The notes under the pieces are model-generated. The model worked only from the letters and a program-made list of their open reading frames with translations, was not told the origin of the DNA and ran no database searches. A DNA stretch of 64,000 nt from Larkinella terrae (GTDB taxonomy: Bacteria; Bacteroidota; Bacteroidia; Cytophagales; Spirosomataceae). Made by a program: the position numbers and the translations under genes. The stretch is from NCBI RefSeq assembly GCF_009668025.1, contig NZ_WJXZ01000006.1, positions 372,001 through 436,000 of the forward strand, given 5' to 3'. Numbering within the stretch: the first letter of the stretch is position 1; each line of letters starts with the position of its first letter. Positions 35,962-46,100 of this stretch are shown here, one piece after another.

Positions 35962-37032
35962 ATGAAAACTCTCTATTATTGCGGACTGATCATCGGTCTG
36001 TTGGCCTTGCGTGCAAAACCGGAAATGGCACCGAAAGCGCCGTTTACCGGAATGACCAACATTTCCTGGGTTGGTTTTGGCAACCAGTCGGTTAGTTCGG
36101 TCATTCCGCTTGGCGTCACCAACATGTCGACGCCGACACCGTTTGTCTATCCCAAAAAAATACAAAACCAGATCGCTTTTTACCAGGAGATTCTGCTGGT
36201 CAATTCAACCTTTAAACCCGCCAGTCCGGCCAAACAGTCGCCGGTATTTGGCAACTGGTTTGTGCGTCGGCAGGTGCTGATCGTGAAAGACGGCAAAACA
36301 CAGGTGGTTCAATTGACCAAACTGTCCATTAACAAAAACGCCGAAGCTACCAGCGCCGTTGATCAGCCGATTCCCTTCTCGGCAACGCATATTGAGTATC
36401 AGCTTGGTCGCACCGAAAAGATACTTGCCAAACCTCAGCCGGGCAAACTTCCGACCACCAAAACCGTTGAGGTGTACCCGAATGATGCCGTCCGGATTGC
36501 GGCTCCGGTCGCTGAAATAATGGCGAATACCTGCGAAGTAAAAAAAGGAGTAGTGCGGCCGCTGCCTTGTGAATTTCAGCTGGTGAAGTTTCAGATTATC
36601 GGGAAAAGCGGCAAAACAGTATACGAAACCAGCTCGGTGGAGAATGGCGCTAAAATTCAAATTCCCAATGGCGAGTCGAAGAAAACGGATGGGCAGTTTT
36701 TTTATTACGATGCAAAACTGATCGTCAAACGGATTCACAAACCCAACTTTACGCCCCAAAAAGGGTACATGGTGAACTGGGGTCAGACGGGAAGCGATTT
36801 CAACGCCGAGATTGATACCCATTCTTCACTAGTCAGTGGCTTGCAACTGGATGCGACGATTGGCAAAGAGTTTACTATTCCGGTAGAGATCAAAAATTCA
36901 ACGCCCAACAGCGGTTTTATTATAAAAACCGGGGAGTTATTACTGGAAAACGATGTGACAAGATCCAAGTTTCCCACAACGCAAATGCCCGGAGCAACCC
37001 GAGCTGATGCTTACATCCGGTTGAGCTGGTGA
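35962..37032 (+). CDS. Exported protein of unknown function (356 residues)
   Basis: From the ATG at 35962 the protein has a short, weak hydrophobic N-terminus (about 5-16), a possible signal peptide. The rest is beta-rich and polar; a cysteine pair in NTCEVKKGVVRPLPCEFQ near residue 195 might form a disulfide. I see no T9SS tail, known domain or catalytic motif. It is monocistronic, convergent with mnmA across a shared terminator. Function unknown. Confidence 0.7.
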   Translation: MKTLYYCGLIIGLLALRAKPEMAPKAPFTGMTNISWVGFGNQSVSSVIPLGVTNMSTPTPFVYPKKIQNQIAFYQEILLVNSTFKPASPAKQSPVFGNWFVRRQVLIVKDGKTQVVQLTKLSINKNAEATSAVDQPIPFSATHIEYQLGRTEKILAKPQPGKLPTTKTVEVYPNDAVRIAAPVAEIMANTCEVKKGVVRPLPCEFQLVKFQIIGKSGKTVYETSSVENGAKIQIPNGESKKTDGQFFYYDAKLIVKRIHKPNFTPQKGYMVNWGQTGSDFNAEIDTHSSLVSGLQLDATIGKEFTIPVEIKNSTPNSGFIIKTGELLLENDVTRSKFPTTQMPGATRADAYIRLSW

Positions 37033-37044
37033 GATTTATTAAAG

Positions 37045-37080
37045 CAAAAAAGCCGGTCCAGAGCCGGACCGGCTTTTACT
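37045..37080. terminator. Bidirectional terminator between convergent genes
   Basis: The arms 37051-37059 and 37066-37074 pair perfectly over nine bases around a six-base loop. There is an A-rich stretch on the left and a T-rich one on the right, so it works for both the plus-strand gene at 35962 and minus-strand mnmA. Confidence 0.8.
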
Positions 37081-37088
37081 TTTAGAAC

Positions 37089-38282
37089 TTATTTAGCTAT
37101 CGAACGGATGGCGGGCATTTCAAAGCCCGTATCGATCTGCTGGTGGCCTTCCTGCCGAAAACTTTTCATGATCCAACCGCCACCGATGACGTCGTCGCCT
37201 TCGTAAAAAACCGCAGCCTGCCCCGGCGCAATGGCCGAAACGCCCTGTTCAAACAGGACATTGATTTTTTCACCATCCTGCGAAATGACCGCTGGAGTGC
37301 CCGGATCTTTGTAACGCACTTTGGTCACCGTTTCGAGCGGTTTTTCGATCGAAGCGTATTTTTGCAGATTTAACCGGCTGACAACCATGCCATCGCGGTA
37401 TAAATCTTTATCGATGCCGAGAATGACTTCGTTGGTCTCTTTCCGGATGTCGGTTACAAAAACCGGGTAGCCAAACGCAATGCCCAGCCCTTTCCGTTGG
37501 CCGATCGTATAAAAAGGATAACCTTCGTGTTTACCAACTACTTTACGAGTGCCCGTCGCGGTGTCTTCCAGAATAAAATTGCCACCGGCCACTTCCTGTT
37601 CCAGCCCCGGCACCCGCCTTTTCAGAAATCCGCGGTAATCGTTGTCCGGCACGAAGCAGATTTCATACGATTCGGCCTTATTGACCAGTTCCGTAAAACC
37701 GCGTTCGGTCGCCATCGCCCGGATTTCGGATTTCCGAAGGTGTCCAAGTGGCAACTTCGTCCGGCTCAGACTTTCCTGCGAAACGCCCCACAGGACGTAG
37801 GATTGATCTTTTAAATTGTCGATGCCTTTGGAAATCACAAACCGCCCGTTGGCCGGACTCTCATCCTGCACCTGGCGGATGTTGGCGTAATGGCCGGTTG
37901 CAATCGACTCACAATCAAGACGGTCGGCCCGTCGAAGCAGGGCGTCCCATTTGATGTGGGTGTTGCAAAGAACACAGGGATTGGGCGTCCGGCCCTCCAG
38001 GTATTCGCCGGTAAAATGGTCGATCACCGAATCGCCAAATTCGGACCGGATGTCCAGAATGTAATGGGGAAAACCGAGGTTGACGGCGATGTTCCGGGCG
38101 TCGTTGATGGAATCGAGGCTGCAACAGCCGGTTTCCTTTTTTGTGCCGCCCGAAGAGGCATAATCCCACGTTTTCATGGTCATGCCGATGACTTCGTAAC
38201 CTTGTTCGTGCAGCATGACTGCCGCAACTGAAGAATCGATGCCGCCACTCATGGCGACCAAAATACGTCCGTGTTTGCTCAT
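37089..38282 (-). CDS. mnmA: tRNA 2-thiouridine synthetase MnmA
   Basis: MnmA adds sulfur to U34 of tRNA-Lys, -Glu and -Gln using ATP and a persulfide donor. The 397 residues have the PP-loop SGGIDSS (about 11-17), the sulfur-accepting pair NPCVLCN (near residue 103) and a second cysteine in SYEICFVPDNDYR (near 202), which together form the disulfide relay. The C-terminal barrel (VRYKDPGTPAVI, GQAAVFYEGDDVIGGGWI) is intact. It is a single-gene unit divergent from the sulfatase gene. Confidence 0.96.
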   Translation of the reverse strand: MSKHGRILVAMSGGIDSSVAAVMLHEQGYEVIGMTMKTWDYASSGGTKKETGCCSLDSINDARNIAVNLGFPHYILDIRSEFGDSVIDHFTGEYLEGRTPNPCVLCNTHIKWDALLRRADRLDCESIATGHYANIRQVQDESPANGRFVISKGIDNLKDQSYVLWGVSQESLSRTKLPLGHLRKSEIRAMATERGFTELVNKAESYEICFVPDNDYRGFLKRRVPGLEQEVAGGNFILEDTATGTRKVVGKHEGYPFYTIGQRKGLGIAFGYPVFVTDIRKETNEVILGIDKDLYRDGMVVSRLNLQKYASIEKPLETVTKVRYKDPGTPAVISQDGEKINVLFEQGVSAIAPGQAAVFYEGDDVIGGGWIMKSFRQEGHQQIDTGFEMPAIRSIAK

Positions 38283-38568
38283 GACTTATCTAACAAGGTT
38301 CAAAGCCTTGCGATAACTGATTAAAAATAGAATTGGGTACGATGCCCCTGATACTTGTCAAATACCGGCGCAAAGATACGTTTTAACAACGCGTAAAGAA
38401 AAACCATTCCGAAATTCGTGCCAATTTGCACTTATTCAGAACATTGCCCCATCGTTCGAAAAATTAGAAATCCGCGCAATGCATTTCTAAAACATTTATT
38501 GAAGATCAGTAAAAAAAGGCAGAAGACGCATTCTAACAGGAATGGGTATTTAAACTTCGTCTTGAAAA

Positions 38569-40113
38569 ATGACCGGTTTTCTAAAAGTTGGTATTGCGGC
38601 AGGCGGTTTTGCCATTCTGCTGTTTTTGATGGGTACGGTTCCGCAATCCGGTAAAAAACAACGGCCCAATATCGTGTACATTCTGGCAGATGACCTGGGA
38701 TACGGCGATGTCTCGGCCAACAATCCGGGCGGGCAGATTAAAACCCCAAATATTGACAAACTGGCTTCGCAGGGGATGCGGTTTACGGATGCGCATTCCC
38801 CGTCGTCGGTCTGTACGCCCACGCGCTACGGCCTGCTGACCGGTCGCTATCCCTGGCGGAGTCGGCTGCCCGTTGGGGTTCTGCGGGGCTACAGCCGCAC
38901 ACTTATCGAAGCCAATCGGCCAACGGTGGCCTCATTGTTAAAAAGCAATGGCTACCAGACGGCGGTGGTGGGAAAATGGCATTTGGGGCTGGATTGGCAG
39001 GTGTTGCCCGGCCACGAAGCACTGCTGGCCACGGATGGATACGGCATCAAATCCGACATGAATCCCGATCACATCGATTTTTCCCGGAACCCGTCCCAGG
39101 GGCCGACCACCGTTGGCTTTGATTACTCGTATATTCTGCCGGCTTCGCTTGATATGCCGCCATATTGTTACCTCGAAAATCAGCAACTGACGGAATTGCC
39201 AACGGGTTACACCAAAGGCAACAGCCTGGAATCCGGTTTTACCGGCCCTTTCTGGCGGGAAGGAAAGATGGCCCCCTCATTCGATTTTTACGACGTTCTG
39301 CCCCGGTTTGTCGACAGAGCCACTGCGTTTTTAAGAAAACAGACGACCCAGAAACCGTTCTTTCTCTACCTACCGCTGGCCGCTCCCCACACGCCCTGGA
39401 TGCCCACCAAAACCTACGCCGGAAAATCAAAAGCCGGAGAATACGGCGATTTTGTGCAGCAGGTTGATGCCGCGGTCGGGGAGGTGCTGAACACGCTGGA
39501 CGAATCCGGACTTTCCGGCAATACGATCGTCATTTTTGCGAGTGATAACGGCCCCTATTGGCGGGAAAGTTTTGTGAACCGATTCAATCACAAAGCCGCC
39601 GGTGAGTTCCGGGGGATGAAAGGAGACGCCTTTGAGGGCGGTCACCGCATTCCTTTTGTGGTTCGCTGGCCGGGCAAAGTGAAACCGGGAAGCATCAGCG
39701 CGGCCACCACTACCTTAACCAATTTGATGGCGACCTGCCGGGAGATCATCGGTGAAAAGGATAAAACCGCAATTCCCGAAGACAGCTACAGTATTTTGCC
39801 GGTTTTGTTGGGTAAAAGCAAAGAGGTGCCGGAACAGCCCGCCGTTGTGCACAGCTCGTCGCTCGGTTTTTTTGCGATCCGACAGGGCGACTGGAAACTG
39901 ATTGAAGGACTGGGGTCGGGCGGTTTTACCGATCCGAAAGAGATCAAGCCACAAGCCGGGGAACCCGCAGGGCAGCTCTATAACCTGGCCACGGATGTGG
40001 CCGAAACCCGGAATCTCTACCAGCAGAACCCCGAAAAAGTCAGAGAGTTAACAGATTTGCTGGCTAAAATCAGGCAAAGCAAAACGCGGCTCGAGACGGG
40101 TGCGAAGCAATAA
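38569..40113 (+). CDS. Sulfatase (arylsulfatase family)
   Basis: This 514-residue enzyme has an N-terminal hydrophobic segment (about 5-23) acting as signal peptide or anchor. It carries the sulfatase signature SSVCTPTRYGLLTGR (about 82-96), in which the cysteine becomes formylglycine. The DDLGYGD metal-ligand block, GKWHLG and the FVVRWPGKVKPG C-terminal strand are present. Sulfatases remove sulfate from polysaccharides or aryl esters. There is no formylglycine-generating enzyme or carbohydrate locus in the window, so the substrate is unknown. Confidence 0.93.
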   Translation: MTGFLKVGIAAGGFAILLFLMGTVPQSGKKQRPNIVYILADDLGYGDVSANNPGGQIKTPNIDKLASQGMRFTDAHSPSSVCTPTRYGLLTGRYPWRSRLPVGVLRGYSRTLIEANRPTVASLLKSNGYQTAVVGKWHLGLDWQVLPGHEALLATDGYGIKSDMNPDHIDFSRNPSQGPTTVGFDYSYILPASLDMPPYCYLENQQLTELPTGYTKGNSLESGFTGPFWREGKMAPSFDFYDVLPRFVDRATAFLRKQTTQKPFFLYLPLAAPHTPWMPTKTYAGKSKAGEYGDFVQQVDAAVGEVLNTLDESGLSGNTIVIFASDNGPYWRESFVNRFNHKAAGEFRGMKGDAFEGGHRIPFVVRWPGKVKPGSISAATTTLTNLMATCREIIGEKDKTAIPEDSYSILPVLLGKSKEVPEQPAVVHSSSLGFFAIRQGDWKLIEGLGSGGFTDPKEIKPQAGEPAGQLYNLATDVAETRNLYQQNPEKVRELTDLLAKIRQSKTRLETGAKQ

Positions 40114-40190
40114 TATTTACCAAAGACCTGCGTTCAATGCCCGAACCGGCTTTACATTTGTAAAACCGTCATTGAAAACCACAATCCAGA

Positions 40191-40817
40191 ATGGCTCTCC
40201 AAACAATTGTTAAAATCAGTAATGTAACCAATCTGAGTGATGCCCGCTATTGCGCCGGAATGGGCGTCGATTTGCTGGGTTTTTCAATGGACGAAAACTC
40301 CGAACAGTACGTCGCACCGGAGAAATTTAAGGAAATCCGGTCGTGGGTGGCCGGTGTGCACACCGTTGGCGAAACGGCTTCGATCGACGTCGTGGAAATT
40401 GAGCGGTTGCTGGAGTTATACCAGCCCGAAGTGCTGCAAATTGAAGAATCCGCGTTGTTGCCCTATATTTCAACTTTCGACTGCCGCGTTATCCTGAAAG
40501 CCGACCTGTCGCTGATGACGCTGGATCAACTGGAGGCCCTTTTTTCATCCGTTCAATCCGATCAGATTGATTATTATTTGCTGGAAAGCAAGGGAGCGAT
40601 TAACCTGGATGAAGACCTGAAAACCGTCCTTAAAAACCTGGCGGGGGAATATCCGGTTTTGCTGGGAATTGGCTTTACGACGGATACGATTCATGAATTA
40701 CTTGCTGAACTTCCCATTCAGGGAATTGCGCTCACGGGCGGAGACGAAGACCGCCCCGGTTCGCGCGAGTTCGGCGAATTGATGGAGATGCTGGAAACGC
40801 TGGAGACTGACGATTAA
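40191..40817 (+). CDS. TrpF-like (beta/alpha)8 protein lacking catalytic residues
   Basis: This 208-residue protein resembles phosphoribosylanthranilate isomerase along its length (VKISNVTNLSDARYCAGMGVDLLGF at the N-terminus). However, the TrpF motif KICG reads KISN, so the catalytic Cys is serine. The aspartate near residue 126 of TrpF falls at YLLES (Glu), and the phosphate-loop region near IGFTTDT and LTGGDED is changed. An active TrpF therefore seems unlikely. It stands alone, away from any trp genes. Function unknown. Confidence 0.72.
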   Translation: MALQTIVKISNVTNLSDARYCAGMGVDLLGFSMDENSEQYVAPEKFKEIRSWVAGVHTVGETASIDVVEIERLLELYQPEVLQIEESALLPYISTFDCRVILKADLSLMTLDQLEALFSSVQSDQIDYYLLESKGAINLDEDLKTVLKNLAGEYPVLLGIGFTTDTIHELLAELPIQGIALTGGDEDRPGSREFGELMEMLETLETDD

Positions 40818-40959
40818 ATTATTAGGTTAAACCCGGTAGTATGTATTACCTATTATCAGGTAATACGTACTTTCATCCGAATCCGCGTCCATTCTTCCTT
40901 TCTTCCTTTCAAGCTACCGGAAACCGCTCTACGTTTACATCGTATTTACTAATACGCTC

Positions 40960-41466
40960 ATGACTAAACGCTTAGAACGTTACCGCGACGAGGCCATGTT
41001 AGGCGGGGTAGCCGCCGGAATGGCCCATTATTTCAACATCGACCGGACATTGATCCGTGTGCTGTTCGTAGCCGGCTTTTTCCTGCCGCACGTCCCGTCC
41101 CTGATAATTTATGCTATCTTGTGGATCGTATTACCGGAACGGGTTTCCGCTTATTATTCAACCATTCAGTCTGAACCTTCAACTAATCTGTACACAACCA
41201 TGAATACGAATGAACGCAATGGGAACCTCGTCGGTGGTGCAATTCTGGTCGGAATCGGCTTCCTGTTTCTGCTCGACCGCTGGTTCGATATTAATTTCGG
41301 TGACATGTGGCCGCTGATTCTGATTGGTATCGGTGCCTGGCTCATCGTAAAAGATCGGAATAAAAACAACGACTCCCACAACGACGGACCACCCAGCCGG
41401 TACAGCAGCGGCACCGATCCGTACAACACCGGGACCAGCGATCCGTATGCCTCAAATAATCCGTAA
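40960..41466 (+). CDS. PspC domain membrane protein
   Basis: This 168-residue protein has a PspC domain (residues 1-65; YRDEAMLGGVAAGMAHYF then two membrane helices) and a second helical pair (LVGGAILVGIGFLFLLDRW, DMWPLILIGIGAWLIV, about 78-115) resembling DUF5668. The tail is disordered and rich in Ser, Asn and Asp. PspC proteins take part in envelope-stress sensing. It lies 21 bases before the LiaF-like gene, and both share the second type of membrane pair, so they probably form one operon and act together. Confidence 0.87.
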   Translation: MTKRLERYRDEAMLGGVAAGMAHYFNIDRTLIRVLFVAGFFLPHVPSLIIYAILWIVLPERVSAYYSTIQSEPSTNLYTTMNTNERNGNLVGGAILVGIGFLFLLDRWFDINFGDMWPLILIGIGAWLIVKDRNKNNDSHNDGPPSRYSSGTDPYNTGTSDPYASNNP

Positions 41467-41487
41467 CGTAAAACACATCGACTGACT

Positions 41488-42495
41488 ATGAAGCGATCAG
41501 GCTTATTCTGGGGGATTGCCCTCATGACGCTGGGGGTGTTGTTTTTGGCCCGTAATTACGGTTGGTTTTACATCGACTGGAGTTTTTTCTCGCGGTTCTG
41601 GCCGGTGCTGGTTATTCTGGCGGGTTTGAATCTCATGTTTGCCCGGCGAAATGCCGCAGCAGGCCTGGTAACTACGGTTTTGCTGGCGGTTTCGGTGCCA
41701 CTGGCTTTCTTTGCCATGTTTCATCACAATGGCTGGAACGGACGCTGGGATAACGACCGGTACGAATACCACTCTAATCAAGATGATGACGACGATGATG
41801 ATTCGGACCATAACCGCAACGATAATGACGACGATGACGATCATGACAACGACCGTCCGAAGGTGCAAACCAGTCACATTGCCGAACCGATGGATGCCAT
41901 CATCGATCAAGCTAACCTGAAATTTGAAAGCGGAGCGGGGCGGTTTTACATCGGAGCACCGTCCGATAGCCTGATTGAGGCCGATACGCGCATGAGCGTC
42001 AGTAAATACAGCATGTCGGTCAACCGCAGCAACGAATCGCGGTCGGCGGATATTGACCTGAAACTGGATGATGACGAAATCGATCTGAAATCGGGTGAGT
42101 TGGTCAATCTGGTGGATTTACGCCTGAATCCGAAACCGAGCTGGGCGTTCGATTTCGGCATCGGCGCCGGTCAGGCCGACTTTGATTTGAGTCCTTACTC
42201 GGTCAGATCGGTTAAACTGGGGGCTGGTGCGGCCGATATTGAATTGAAGCTCGGCGACCGCGCGCCCCAATCCGACATCCGGATTGAATCGGGAGTGACG
42301 TCGGTTACTTTGAAAATACCGAAAACCGTCGGTTGTCAGGTGGAAACGGAAGGCGCTTTAACCGTTAAAAAGTTTGATGGGTTCGATGAGATCGGCGGAG
42401 GCATTTACCAAACGCCCGGTTATGCCGCCAGCCCGAAAAAAATAACGGTTCACTACCAGGGCGGAGTTTCCCGTTTTAAAATCGAGCGGTATTGA
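41488..42495 (+). CDS. LiaF-like membrane protein with acidic linker
   Basis: This 335-residue protein has an N-terminal DUF5668-like helix pair (IALMTLGVLFLARNY, RFWPVLVILAGLNLMFA) plus a third hydrophobic helix. A striking acidic tract (about 100-130; repeated Asp with Asn and His) follows. The C-terminal domain (about 145-335) shows beta-solenoid-like strands (FGIGAGQADFDLSPYSVRSVKLGAGAADIELKLG, then GVTSVTLKIPKTV), typical of the LiaF/toast-rack type. LiaF-like proteins act in envelope stress. It is the second gene of a pair with the PspC gene and ends in a strong terminator. Confidence 0.83.
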   Translation: MKRSGLFWGIALMTLGVLFLARNYGWFYIDWSFFSRFWPVLVILAGLNLMFARRNAAAGLVTTVLLAVSVPLAFFAMFHHNGWNGRWDNDRYEYHSNQDDDDDDDSDHNRNDNDDDDDHDNDRPKVQTSHIAEPMDAIIDQANLKFESGAGRFYIGAPSDSLIEADTRMSVSKYSMSVNRSNESRSADIDLKLDDDEIDLKSGELVNLVDLRLNPKPSWAFDFGIGAGQADFDLSPYSVRSVKLGAGAADIELKLGDRAPQSDIRIESGVTSVTLKIPKTVGCQVETEGALTVKKFDGFDEIGGGIYQTPGYAASPKKITVHYQGGVSRFKIERY

Positions 42496-42555
42496 GCTAA
42501 ATTAAATCAATTAAGTCGAAGAAAATAGCGCCGAAACATGCTTTCGGAAAACCGG

Positions 42556-42597
42556 GTCGCCGGTAAAAGCCTTGGCTTTTACCGGCGACTTTTTTTT
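42556..42597 (+). terminator. Intrinsic terminator of PspC-LiaF-like operon
   Basis: Arms 42556-42571 and 42574-42589 pair over up to 16 bases (the innermost pairs must open to form a loop) and are followed directly by eight T residues. It lies 60 bases past the stop codon. Confidence 0.9.
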
Positions 42598-43165
42598 GAC
42601 AAAATGTCCAGACCACGTTGAAAACGTATAGTAGATGTCGTCAAATAAGGAGCAGGCCGGATTTGACTTAAATCAGACAGGAAATGTTAAAATCGTTGCG
42701 ATTATAAATGAGTAATTGTACTTATTTTACATTCGGCAATTAATTAACAGAAATGAGGTTAATAAAAATGCTGAAAAAAGTAAAATATTTTTGCCGCCGT
42801 TAGATAACTGTCTTCTTTTTTTCTTGTAATGGAAGAAGTAAAACTATATAATCGCGTAAAATATTAATTATTAGCTGTCTAATAAAATATTTTTATTGAT
42901 TGTATGTGCAATATTATTTCTGATAATATAGTATGTTTGCCGTAACTAGTTGAAATTTATCTCTGAGTTTATTCAATAAAATACTGAAGTAGTACAGGTA
43001 TAATCAGGATAGGTATTTCCCTCACTCAACGCATCGTATTTTTCAAATCCAGGTCTGCTAATTATCGAACGGTTTTGATTTTAACCGTTCCGGGAGGGCT
43101 TTGCCCAATCCGTACATGATGTTATCTGATGCAATTATAAAGTAACCCTTAAACTAGCTCCATAC
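42598..43165. other. AT-rich intergenic region upstream of first CotH gene
   Basis: About 570 bases of markedly AT-rich DNA with no ORF of note. It contains two matches to the Bacteroidota -7 box TAnnTTTG, at 42786-42793 and 42932-42939, but neither has a well-placed -33 TTTG. It probably holds the promoter and regulatory sites of the CotH gene. No tRNA, repeat or hairpin of interest was seen. Confidence 0.5.
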
Positions 43166-46100
43166 ATGAATCCTTTTTACACACCGGGCAAATCCGTTTA
43201 CTTCTATTTGATCTGGTTTTCCCTCTTCAGGACGATCTCGTTAAACGCCCAGCCCATTGCGATCGCGAGTGCTGATTATCAGGTTGATAACAATTTGAAG
43301 CTGATCATTTGCAACAAAATACCCGCCATTCCCACGACGGCTCAGCCGGTAACGTTGATTTTCGATAAAAACTACAGTTATGCCGCAACCGGAGCCGCTT
43401 TTCAGTTGGGGAAAGAGTATTCGCTCAGCAGCTCATCGGGAACGTACAAGCTGTTTTTTACGAGCTTCCCGATTTTCATTTTTAACACCAACGGGGTAGC
43501 CATCAGCAATGACGATAACCGGACGAAAGGAACGGTTTCCATATCAGACGGAAATTCGCCTTCATTCAGTGCCAGTATGGGCATTCGAATTCGGGGAAAT
43601 ACGTCGAGGTTATATCCCAAAAAGTCTTATAATATGGAGCTTTGGAAGGATCCAAATGGCAACGAAGAGCTCGAAAAATCCCTGTTTGGCATGCGGGAAG
43701 ACAGCAAATGGCTCTTTTTAGCGATGTATAATGAACCGCTGCGCGTAAACAATTCTACGGCCTGGGCCATCTGGTTAAAAATGCACCAGCTTTATTATAC
43801 GGCTCAGGAGCCGGGCGCTTTAGCCGGAATCAGAACGCGGTATTGCGACGTTTTCGTCAATAATTCGTACAACGGGGTTTATTTAATTACCGAGGATCTG
43901 GATCGCAAACAGCTGAAACTGAAAAAGACGAAAGATAATGGTGATATGCGGGGTGAGCTCTATAAATCGGGCGCCAAAACCGACGCGACGGCTTTTACGA
44001 GTGTTTTTAATAATAATGCGTTGCTGCCCTACGACAATAATTCCGCAACCTGGTCGGGTTATGAAATGGATTATCCGAAATTACCGTATTGGAATAACCT
44101 GTTTGGACTGGTTTCTTTTATCACTAAATCGTCGGATTCGGATTTTAGAAATCAGGTTGGTGGGAAATTTAAAGTGGATAATCTAATCGATGTTTTCCTG
44201 TTTTTAAACGCGATTGGGGCCACGGAAGATAATTTCGGCAACAATCAGTTTTTTGCCCGTTACAAGGAAAATGAGCCTTACATGCTGCTGCCCTGGGATT
44301 TTGATATTTCGATGGGAAACATCAGCGGCAAAATGGACGGACTCGCCGAAGCGATTCGGACCAACGGTTTTTTCTACCGGCTGATGACGCTGAATCCGAA
44401 TGGGTTTAAAAGTAAAATGCGGAAACGCTGGTTTGCGTTGCGCCAGGGGGAACTGGCAACGGTGAATTTTAAAAAGAATTTTACGGATAATACGAGCCTG
44501 CTGACCAATGAGGGCGCTTACATTCGCGAAGAGCTGAGATGGCCTTCAACAATGCGTCTTCAGGAACAGAGCGCGATTGGTTCCTGGATTGACAGTCGGC
44601 TGGCGTTTTTAGACCAGTATTTTGGGGAATTTCCGGAGCAGGACGCATCGGCGGTCGAAGTTACTTTGCCGCGTTTTTCAGGACAGATTTCCGGAAGTGA
44701 AAAAGCGTTGCTGTGGACAACCAGCTTCGAAAAAGACGCCAGCCGGTTTGAGGTGGAGTTTAGTTCCAATGGATCGACGTTTACGAAGGTAGGGCAGGTA
44801 GCCGCAAGCGGAACCAGCAGCAGTGAAAAGACGTACAATTTTACGCACCCGGACGCTTCAGCACCGGTTTTTTACCGGCTGAAAATCTTCAATAAAGAAG
44901 AACTTTTCAAGTATAGCAACGTGATCGTGCTCGGCGGGTGCCCGACGCCACCGGCCGCCCCGACGATCAGTGCGAGTTTAACGGCCGTCAATTTGAAACA
45001 GAGTACCGTCCTCAAGGCAACGGGCTGTGCCAATACGGTTGTCTGGAATACCGGGCAAACCGGAAGCCAGATCACGGCCAGTCCAACGTCTACAACGGTT
45101 TACCAGGCGACCTGCCGCCAGAGCATCGGCTGTGAAAGCAGCCCGTCGGCGCCGGTAACGGTCACGATGCCAATTGCGGCTGAAGGCTTTCTGAATACCG
45201 CTACCTGTACGACCATTTCGGGTTGGGCCTGGGATGCCAACCGGCCCAATACGCCGGTGATGGTGGAATTGCTGGATGGCCCAACTGTCATTGCGTCTTC
45301 CATTGCCCCGATTTACCGGCTTGATTTGAAAACCGCCGGGAAAGGCAACGGCCTTCACGCGTATGATTTTGCGCCCCCCAAAATCCTGTTTGATAACAAA
45401 CCGCACGTTCTGACGGCGCGGGTGCAGGGCACGACTGCTGCGTTGAAAACCGGTTCCAAAACCATTACGTGTGCGTTAACGAATTCGGCCCCCCAGGCAC
45501 CGGAACTCGTGTCGATGACGGCTATGATCAACACGGCATTTTCCTGGACTTTACCGATGTTTTTTGATGTGGATTACGGAACTGTTCTCTATAGTTTGAG
45601 CGGTTTGCCAGCCGGTTTGTCCTTTGCGCCGGTCACCCGGGAAATTACCGGAACGCCCACCGTGAGCGGGACCTTCAGCCTGACGTATTCGGCCAACGAC
45701 GGCCAGACAACCACCCCGGCTTACGTTTCGCTGGTGGTAGGTCTCAACACGTTCAATTTGGTCAATCAACCGCCCGTGGCCCCTGCAGTTTCGCCGTTGG
45801 CGGCCACGGTGAGTTCAGCATTTACGGCCACACTTCCGGTTTTTACGGATACCGATCCGCTGACCTATGCCCTGGCGGGTTTACCGGGTAATCTGGGTTT
45901 CAACCCGGCTAATCGGCAGATTACCGGCACACCGACAACGAGTGGGACCTTTAGCCTCACTTATACCGCCAGCGACGGGCAGAGCACGACTCCGGTTTTC
46001 ATCTCACTGGTTGTCAGCAATACCGCCGTGGTCAATCAGGCGCCCCAGGCTCCGTCCGTTGCACCCTTATCGGCTACCGTGAATGCGGCTTTTTCGACGA

